A DNA stretch of 64,000 nt from Trypanosoma brucei gambiense DAL972 (Eukaryota > Euglenozoa > Kinetoplastea > Trypanosomatida > Trypanosomatidae), in assembly GCF_000210295.1 (NCBI RefSeq), contig NC_026736.1:620001-684000 (forward strand), given 5' to 3'. A program made the translations under genes and the position numbers. A model generated the notes under the pieces. The model did no database searches and was not told where the DNA came from. It saw nothing but the letters and a program-made list of their open reading frames with translations. Within the stretch, counting starts at the first letter, position 1; the number at the start of each line of letters is the position of its first letter. Below are positions 58,068 through 64,000 of the stretch, in pieces.

Positions 58068-58793
58068 TCAACCAGCGGCTCCGCGGGAACCCGCATGAAC
58101 GTATGGGGAACTGTTACTGGGCACAATATTTAATGGATTTGTGGAGTAACCAACTTTAAGCCATTTGCCATGGAATTCGTAACCACTCATTCGCTCCACA
58201 GCTTCCTTCGCATCTTCCGCATGGCAAAAATATACAAAACCATAACCCTTCGACATATTGGTTTGCTTGTCGTAAATAATTCGCGCCCCATCAAGTTCTC
58301 CAAAGCGGGAGAAAAGTTCATGAAGGTCCGTACTTGTCACATCAGGGGCGAGATAATTTACAATTAATTGCTTGCGATAACGATCATCTTGCAGAGGCAC
58401 ACTTCCAACGGGCATGGCATGATGTCTCAACTGCTGCTGCTGCTGTTGTTGTTGTTGTTGTTGTTGTTGCGGATGAATATTATAATTGAAGGAAGAAGAG
58501 GAGGAACCATTTGCCGTTTGATTGGGGTAGCCGCTCATAATACTTTGATCCACAGGTGTTACACGCATTTGAACATATTGCGGACTGGCAGCTGTGGATT
58601 GTTGAGTGATGAAACCACCCTGTTCCTGTTGAATGGGGCCCTGGTAATGATACGGATATAATCGAGCTTGAGGCTCCGTAGTAGCAAAGGGATGATACGG
58701 CTGTTGAATCTGCCGTTGCATCATGGCATATTGCTGCCCGTATGGAATTTGCGTCAGCTGTGGCGAGGTCTGCGGGCTGTTGGGGTAGAACAT
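58068..58793 (-). CDS. RBP6: Single-RRM RNA-binding protein RBP6
   Basis: The 241-residue product starts with an ATG at 58793. Residues 1-130 are low-complexity and rich in Gln, Pro, Tyr and Ser, with 13 consecutive glutamines at 109-121. One RRM follows at about residues 142-217, with RNP2 as L-I-V-N-Y-L (143-148) and RNP1 as K-G-Y-G-F-V-Y-F (182-189). A short Ser/Gly tail ends the protein. In T. brucei the protein of this type, at this place next to eIF2-alpha, is RBP6, whose raised expression drives procyclic cells through epimastigote to metacyclic forms. The assignment is from family and neighbourhood; other trypanosome single-RRM proteins (RBP and UBP types) share this RRM style. The 5' leader is about 310 bases and the 3' region is exceptionally long. 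Confidence 0.88.
   Translation of the reverse strand: MFYPNSPQTSPQLTQIPYGQQYAMMQRQIQQPYHPFATTEPQARLYPYHYQGPIQQEQGGFITQQSTAASPQYVQMRVTPVDQSIMSGYPNQTANGSSSSSFNYNIHPQQQQQQQQQQQQQLRHHAMPVGSVPLQDDRYRKQLIVNYLAPDVTSTDLHELFSRFGELDGARIIYDKQTNMSKGYGFVYFCHAEDAKEAVERMSGYEFHGKWLKVGYSTNPLNIVPSNSSPYVHAGSRGAAG
58431..58469 (-). repeat. CAA/CAG repeat coding for polyglutamine in RBP6
   Basis: Thirteen glutamine codons in a row, eight or nine CAA followed by four or five CAG when read along the gene. It is the kind of tract that varies in length among strains. Confidence 0.9.
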
Positions 58794-59104
58794 ACAGCAG
58801 AGGGAATCAAATGGAAAATGATAACAATAGTATTATTAATAATAAACAGTAACTAATAATGTTAATAATAGTGGCAATCGTAGAAGCGATAGGTAGCGGA
58901 GGTACCCACAGTAATGGCAGTAATAATAATAACAATATATATAAAAATATAATATGTATATTTGTATTACCCTACTGCTCTTGGTCTTTTCTTCTTCTTC
59001 TTCCGTTCTCTTAATATTTCAAAAGGTTTGTAATAGGAGTATAGGCGTGTTATTAACTGTTTTGTTTTTTATTGTCTTTCCTGTTGTTCCTTCCGTGACT
59101 GGAG

Positions 59105-59177
59105 CTGCATATCAATACCGACAAAAAAAAAAGGAAAAGAAGGAAAAGAAGGAAAAGAAGGAAAGAAGGAAAAAAGG
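59105..59177 (-). promoter_or_regulatory. Strong pyrimidine tract and spliced-leader acceptor of RBP6
   Basis: On the minus strand TTCC and TTTTCC units form a C/T tract of about 55 bases (59177-59124). The first AG is at 59106-59105, after a 17-base spacer with no other AG. It gives a 5' UTR of about 311 bases before the ATG at 58793. Confidence 0.65.
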
Positions 59178-59455
59178 AATGGCATAACGGAAAAGACTGG
59201 TGAATGAAGTTGAGTTTCCGCATATAAGTGAGACAGTTGGCTCCTACACATTTGTGATTATGTAAATTTATTTATTTTAGCTTTAAATTGTGTATATATT
59301 CTGAAGAATATAAAAATAAACAAATGAAATTAAATACGTAAATAAAAATACACTCGCACGAAACATGCCTAAACTATGAAAGCTTTCAATCACGGCGCGG
59401 AAGTTGAAGGAAGAACTGACACAACTTCGCCTCCCCACCCCCCCCCACACCCCAT

Positions 59456-59479
59456 ATTATTATTATTATTATTATTATT
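59456..59479. repeat. ATT trinucleotide repeat
   Basis: Eight ATT units in tandem follow a C-rich run (59432-59453) in the spacer between RBP6 and the cyclin gene. Confidence 0.85.
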
Positions 59480-59552
59480 TAAAAAATATAAACAAAAGAG
59501 GGGGGTTTTCGCTGAGGGGTTGCACTGTCAGGTTTATGTGATGATTTAAAAG

Positions 59553-59573
59553 GAAAGCGAAAGCGAAAGCGAA
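59553..59573. repeat. GAAAGC hexamer repeat
   Basis: Three and a half copies of GAAAGC run into an A-tract. It lies in the probable 3' UTR of the cyclin gene. Confidence 0.75.
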
Positions 59574-59988
59574 AAAAAAAAAAGAAAATGCGCGAAGCAG
59601 GAGGGAAATAACGTACAAATGAACAATTTATCGGCCACGATGGAACTAAACGGAAATTTTTTAAAGAGTAGCCATCATGTTAATGCCAAAGATAAACAAA
59701 ACATTTTGCAACATAATAAAACGTCAAAACGGCAGAACACATATCCAACATGGCATTTGTGAAAATACAGAACGTAGTAGTAAAATACATGCACATAATT
59801 ACGCGGGTCGTGGAAGGTGACAATGAAAAAAGAAAAAACAATAATCTGTCACATGAAGCTACTATGGATAGGGTAAGTGAAATTATAATCGTACAGAACG
59901 AGCGGAGGCAACAAAAAAAAAATAATCAAAATTCAGAGCTCCATGAAGGGAAAAAAAATTTTCAAAAAAAATAATAATAATATAAACC

Positions 59989-60897
59989 TCATTTTTCAAT
60001 GGCTGCGGAGAGGCACATGCGCTCCACAGATGTGAGAAAAACGTCCAACAGTTCCCTCACGTTACGGAGCTCCACAGCGACATTAAAATCCAGTGCCCGA
60101 AGCATTTCCCGCTCAACACGCGCGGTCGTTTTGCAAAGATACCGTTGCATCTGCGTTGAAGCATAAGGAAGAAGGGTTACCAAATACTCAAATGTTACTG
60201 CGGCATCGGCGTGCCACTTTAGCGCAAGACCATATGCCACAAAAAGATTCCTCCAAGTGTTACCAAGAAAAAAGCGAAAGGACGGGTAATTTGATATTAC
60301 ATTATCATTAATATTACTATTGTTAGCAATAGCAGTAGCAGCAGGAGCCACGTCACCGGAGTGGTAAGCGGCCACAGAGTCTGAAATTCGTTCCCGTCCC
60401 CGATGTGTGTGAAGTGCGTACTGAAGATGAAGTTTATCAATAATACCAAAAGCAATCAACCACGCCGCACTGTCCAAGTTCTCAACAGCGTCATATAAAT
60501 AAGTGAACATAACCTCTAGTGAAGCCCCTTTACCAAATGTACTTTGCCAAATCCCATCATCCGGTATTTGTGTTGAGGTTAATTTACGCTTCGCCACGCG
60601 ACCATCATTCGTATCCACGACGAATGGCAATGTGCCATCAGGAGCAGCTGCCGCTGAAGTTCCCTCAGATCCCAAAGGCCGCCGATAACTGTCAAGAAGT
60701 CTTCCCCAAAGTGTAAAGAGAGTTTTACCAATGAGAGCAATGTTACCACTCCAGCGGATAATGTTGGGGGACCTTATGGTAAAATCAGCTGCTGATTCTT
60801 CAAATCCAGACGATCCCCGCCGCCGTCGCCGGACTGGACGGCAGTCCACTTGAGCTTCATAATCATCGTTGGAAAGCTTAAAAAGTGTACGAGGCAT
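59989..60897 (-). CDS. PHO80/cyclin U-like cyclin
   Basis: The frame extends to a TTG at 61017 through a purine-rich stretch, but the first ATG is at 60897 and gives 302 residues. Residues about 115-300 fit the PHO80-type cyclin box: an early helix with the I-D-K-L-H-L-Q core, a second helix F-R-F-F-L-G-N-T-W-R-N-L, and the E-R-E-M-L-R-A-L-D-F-N-V-A-V segment that closes cyclin repeats. Such cyclins activate CDK-type kinases (CRKs in trypanosomes). A low-complexity Ala/Asn-rich insert near residues 180-205 interrupts the box. The N-terminal 70 residues are basic with an Arg run. The match is by pattern and moderately divergent. Confidence 0.72.
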   Translation of the reverse strand: MPRTLFKLSNDDYEAQVDCRPVRRRRRGSSGFEESAADFTIRSPNIIRWSGNIALIGKTLFTLWGRLLDSYRRPLGSEGTSAAAAPDGTLPFVVDTNDGRVAKRKLTSTQIPDDGIWQSTFGKGASLEVMFTYLYDAVENLDSAAWLIAFGIIDKLHLQYALHTHRGRERISDSVAAYHSGDVAPAATAIANNSNINDNVISNYPSFRFFLGNTWRNLFVAYGLALKWHADAAVTFEYLVTLLPYASTQMQRYLCKTTARVEREMLRALDFNVAVELRNVRELLDVFLTSVERMCLSAAIEK

Positions 60898-61166
60898 AGA
60901 TGTAATTTTCCTCTTCCTTCTTTCCCCTTTTTTTCTTTTTTTTTTTGCTTCCCTCACGCACTTTTTCTTCCTTTCCTCTTTCGCCTTTATTATTGCCTCC
61001 TCCCCTGTACTTTTCAAAATAGATCTCAGAAGATTACTCCAGCGTTCGAGCGGCTTTGTTTTTTTTTTTTTAATTATTATTATCTGTTGTCCTGTCTGTT
61101 TCTTTTTTTCTTTTCTATTTTCCTTTTAAGTTTGTGTGTGTCTGTCTGCCTGTCTAATATATTGTA

Positions 61167-61217
61167 CTTCACGCAAGAGGAGGAGGAGAAAAACATAAAT
61201 GAGCATAGGAAAAAAGA
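61167..61217 (-). promoter_or_regulatory. Pyrimidine tract and spliced-leader acceptor
   Basis: On the minus strand the C/T tract runs from 61217 to about 61175, and the first AG is at 61168-61167. This gives a leader of about 270 bases before the ATG at 60897 and places the upstream TTG in the leader. Confidence 0.45.
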
Positions 61218-61810
61218 TATGTGGATTTTATCGACTTAATACCAATACGCGGAAAGGAATGCGCGCGGCAAAGCGTCAACGAAGCAACATTAGCGGCAGT
61301 AAATTTTTTGTGAAGTGCATCAGGGGAAAAAGAGAAAGGAGAGGGAAATATGAAGTGGCGTAACGGCAATAAAACAGCCCTCAACTAAATCACAAGTAAA
61401 TAAAAACATATATATATATATTGGGGGGGAGCAACGAAACAATATAAGAAAAAAGATGAAAAAAAAAAAAAACACCGCCTGCTGCCACCATTCCCCCTCC
61501 CTCCTCCCGTCCACCTCTCTACATCGCGTTACTTCTACAGTTTTTTTTTTCCTCCAAACATCTTCGCCCTCCATCTGCCAAAGCGTCAAATTCTGTGGGG
61601 TCACCGCAACGCTGAAACGCGCCTTAACCCCACACGACAAGTACACATAAACACAGGCGGTAAAGTTGAAGGAAGGAAGAAAAAAAAGAAAGAGAGAGAA
61701 AGGGAAAGGTGGAAAGAAATAGGAAGAAAAAGCTAGAAATACATACACGCACATACGCGTACGAAAATGGTGGTACAAATGGCGGGCCACTAGTTATTGC
61801 TAACTAAATG

Positions 61811-61835
61811 TATATATATATATATATATATATAT
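61811..61835. repeat. TA microsatellite
   Basis: Twelve TA units in tandem in the 3' region of the LRR gene. Confidence 0.85.
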
Positions 61836-61970
61836 CATTTTTTTTTTTTTTGGAATGCTTCCACGTATACGTGTTTCTGCATTTTGTACATATTTGGTGA
61901 AATATAGGGAAAGAGGTGAGAGTGCCGCCACACACACACACACACAAACACACACCACCTCCGAAACGTC

Positions 61971-64000
61971 TTATCGTCTTGAAGATCTCTGAGGAGATCC
62001 CAGTGGAGATCTTGAGGGGGATTTCCCTGACGACCGCGATGTCGGGGTCCGCAAGACGGCATTCCTGGCAGAGATTCCCAATTTAACCTCCAACTCCTTT
62101 CGGGCCAGTTCCAGCGTGGCGAGTTTATCACCCTCATACTGGCAGGCTTTCATTTCCCGATTACGATCTTCTTCTGCAATGCTGAGTTCCGTCAAGAGTG
62201 GCCGCAGTCGTGCCGCCTCCGCCTCTTCCAGTTGCTTTAGTTGCCGCCGCACACGATCCATTTCACGGTTAGCTCGCTCCACACGATCCCTCTCCTGCTG
62301 CAATCGTGCCTCCATGTTGGACATGCGAGCGTTTATGGTTGCCATCCCATTCGATACACGTTCTTCTGTGCGATGCAAAACCTCCTCTGCAGCATACATA
62401 CGCCCCTGCACTGTGGCGAGTGTCTTCTCAATATCCACAATGTCACGGCGAGCCTTTTCAACCGTAACGCGGGCCTCTTCTTTGCGCCGCAGTAACTGTT
62501 CACTGCGGTCCTTGATGATGCGGCGCTCCATTTCAATTTCATCTTCAGCCTGAGCCAGCTCTTTCTCCTTGAAGGAAAGACCCTCCACCTCCGCCTTCAG
62601 TTTCGGTACAACAAGACCTTTGTTTGTCTCTGCGTTCCGTGCAAGCGTTGCACGGATACCAAGAAGGCACTTGTATCGGAAATCGTTATATGTAATATCC
62701 ATATTCTCCAGCGAAGTGTTGCTCCGCAGTTGCTCATCTAATAAATCTCCCGTTACATTTGACATGCAGTTGCGTCGGAACCTGAGCTCACGGAGCGTAC
62801 TGTTGCTTTTAAGAAACATAGCAATTGCTGATCCGCCCTCATCCATAATGTTATTGCATGACAGGTCCAGGCTAACTAGTCCCTTATTGGTTTTCAAAGC
62901 CTCTGCTATGCATATTGTCGCCGCATCTCTGAGTTTATTTCTCGACAGGTCAAGGTGCTGCAGTGTGGCATTCGTTGAGAGCCCTGTGACAAAGGGCTGG
63001 CCATCTGTTTCCCTAATTTCACACGACGCCATGTGCAGTGACTTCAGTCCCTTGTTCTCCGCGAGACCCTCCAAAATAAACTTTGAAGCAGAACCGAAGC
63101 AATTCAAAGAAATTCGAAGCTGCTTCAGAGCTGATGATACCGTCAATACCTTCTGTATGGCTTTGGCGGAATTTGTGCTCAAGTCGTTGCTCTCGATGTT
63201 GAGAAACTCAATTCGGTCCTCACCATTTTCAACAGCGGCGGCAATGGCGCGGAATATTACCATACCACCACTATCCGTCAGATTGTTCCTTTGAAGGGAT
63301 AAGTGGGTGATGCAGGAACTCTCTAATACATCAGCAATTATCTTCGCACCCTCATAGCCCAAGTTATTGACGGAAATATCCAAATGCGTTAGGCTCTCAT
63401 TCCCATCAAGACCAGAAGCAATATGGGAAATACCGGCATGACCTAAACCGTTGCAACCGAGGTTGAGTTTCGCTAGTACCTTATTGGATTTAAGAACATT
63501 ACCTATTGCCTTCGCACCCTCGGTGGCGATATGGTTTCCGTTAATACCTGAGTGTGCTCCCACGTCAAGTGAAATAATCGTGTTATTCTCAAGTAATGCA
63601 TCGGCAAGCGCCTCACCGCCAATGTGACCAATATCATTTGAACGAAGTCCGACATGTACGAGAGTCCTATTGACGCTAATGAGCTTGGCAATAAAACAAG
63701 CACCCTCATCCAGCAGACGGTTCCCGCTTAGGTCAAGAATTGTATATTTGTTATTTGATGACAAAATGTGGGCAATGGCCTCCGCGCTCATTGGCCCGAG
63801 TCCACTCTCCCTCAGGCAAAAGAACTTTCCTTTGCAATTTGCACTAATAAGTTCCATAAACCGCATCTTGCGCTCCCACGACGGCGGCAAGGCCTGGTCC
63901 AAACACTTCGCCTGATAGAGGAGCTGAAGATCCTCGACGGAAAAGTCGACTTCGTCTTGACTACATGTCTGAAGGGTACCGCATCCGAGTAGCTCCTCAA
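61971..64000 (-). CDS. LRR and coiled-coil protein, 5' end outside window
   Basis: The frame has a TTG at 63902 but no ATG before the right edge, and it stays open to the edge, so the start lies outside the window. The visible 676 residues contain an array of about twelve LRRs of the ribonuclease-inhibitor/NLRC3 type. They are recognisable by the L-x-x-L-x-L-x-x-N/C-x-L spacing of 28 residues and an N-x-I/L-x-x-x-G-A pattern. A long charged coiled coil of about 150 residues follows the LRRs. The tail is rich in Ser, Arg and Pro with T-P, S-P and R-S motifs, and is likely phosphorylated. Such proteins in trypanosomes are commonly cytoskeletal or flagellar scaffolds; this is inferred. Confidence 0.88.
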   Translation of the reverse strand, partial: EELLGCGTLQTCSQDEVDFSVEDLQLLYQAKCLDQALPPSWERKMRFMELISANCKGKFFCLRESGLGPMSAEAIAHILSSNNKYTILDLSGNRLLDEGACFIAKLISVNRTLVHVGLRSNDIGHIGGEALADALLENNTIISLDVGAHSGINGNHIATEGAKAIGNVLKSNKVLAKLNLGCNGLGHAGISHIASGLDGNESLTHLDISVNNLGYEGAKIIADVLESSCITHLSLQRNNLTDSGGMVIFRAIAAAVENGEDRIEFLNIESNDLSTNSAKAIQKVLTVSSALKQLRISLNCFGSASKFILEGLAENKGLKSLHMASCEIRETDGQPFVTGLSTNATLQHLDLSRNKLRDAATICIAEALKTNKGLVSLDLSCNNIMDEGGSAIAMFLKSNSTLRELRFRRNCMSNVTGDLLDEQLRSNTSLENMDITYNDFRYKCLLGIRATLARNAETNKGLVVPKLKAEVEGLSFKEKELAQAEDEIEMERRIIKDRSEQLLRRKEEARVTVEKARRDIVDIEKTLATVQGRMYAAEEVLHRTEERVSNGMATINARMSNMEARLQQERDRVERANREMDRVRRQLKQLEEAEAARLRPLLTELSIAEEDRNREMKACQYEGDKLATLELARKELEVKLGISARNAVLRTPTSRSSGKSPSRSPLGSPQRSSRR

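Larger units (their letters stand above)
58794..59988. other. Intergenic region upstream of RBP6
   Basis: The first 310 bases are the RBP6 5' leader, with AAT/AAC-rich sequence. The splice signal is at 59105-59177. To the right lie ATT repeats (59456-59479), GCGAAA repeats (59553-59573) and the 3' UTR of the cyclin gene. A plus-strand frame at 59750-59974 has no recognisable features. No gene is seen. Confidence 0.5.
60898..61970. other. Intergenic region
   Basis: The left part contains the purine-rich 5' UTR of the cyclin gene and the splice signal near 61167-61217. The right part contains a TA microsatellite at 61811-61835, a T-run at 61838-61851 and a CA run at 61929-61952 adjacent to the stop of the LRR gene. 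ORFs in both orientations are low-complexity. No gene is seen. Confidence 0.5.

Noticed and set aside
60898..61017. Lys/Arg-rich N-terminal extension of the cyclin from a TTG.
   Set aside because: There is no ATG, the sequence is purine-rich leader, and the first ATG at 60897 fits the downstream protein.
1..64000. CRISPR arrays, mobile elements, tRNA or rRNA genes and strand-switch regions.
   Set aside because: The repeats present are simple tandem microsatellites without spacers, no ingi, RIME or SLACS-like coding sequence is visible, I saw no tRNA-like cloverleaf boxes, and every supported gene is on the minus strand.

Overview
This window is nuclear DNA of a kinetoplastid, almost certainly Trypanosoma brucei or a very close relative. 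I see 23 protein genes, two of them cut by the window edges, all on the minus strand with no strand switch, no introns that I can detect and no tRNA or rRNA gene. This is the layout of a trypanosome polycistronic transcription unit. Pyrimidine tracts followed by an AG lie upstream of many starts, as expected for spliced-leader trans-splicing. The species call rests mainly on eIF2-alpha: it carries the long N-terminal extension and threonine 169 in place of the usual serine 51, both known from T. brucei. Order and content (soluble pyrophosphatase, eIF2-alpha, then an RBP6-type single-RRM protein) match what I remember of T. brucei chromosome 3; I could not check this against a database.

Transcription runs from right to left. 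Upstream part, 64000 to 52000: an LRR plus coiled-coil protein (5' end outside the window), a PHO80-like cyclin, the RNA-binding protein RBP6, and two small unknown genes. This part is AT-rich, full of microsatellites, and has long gene-free stretches, above all the 4.7 kb downstream of RBP6. Middle part, 49700 to 33500: eIF2-alpha, a MORN protein, a small single-membrane-segment protein, a membrane-anchored multicopper oxidase, a probable mitochondrial protein, an SFT2-type Golgi protein, an inorganic pyrophosphatase, the ribosome-assembly Brix protein SSF1/PPAN and a membrane-tethered FCP1-type phosphatase. Downstream part, 33000 to 1: large kinetoplastid-type proteins with short spacers. 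These are a giant helical-repeat mitochondrial protein, a type II glycoprotein with a PC-esterase-like region, an LRR protein, two large helical or winged-helix-like proteins, a long disordered protein, a C6H2 zinc-finger protein, a gene with no usable upstream ATG, and a proline-rich coiled-coil protein cut by the left edge.

The genes share a transcription unit rather than one pathway: translation initiation, ribosome assembly, mitochondrial functions, secretory-pathway functions and cytoskeleton are mixed, as is normal in trypanosomes where regulation is post-transcriptional. I did not find a clearly new multi-gene system. The most worthwhile items are the structured, repeat-filled 3' region of RBP6, the apparent non-AUG start at 4266, the complete copper-site set of the multicopper oxidase, the PC-esterase-like protein that seems to lack both catalytic motifs, and the phosphatase with a large insertion between catalytic motifs.
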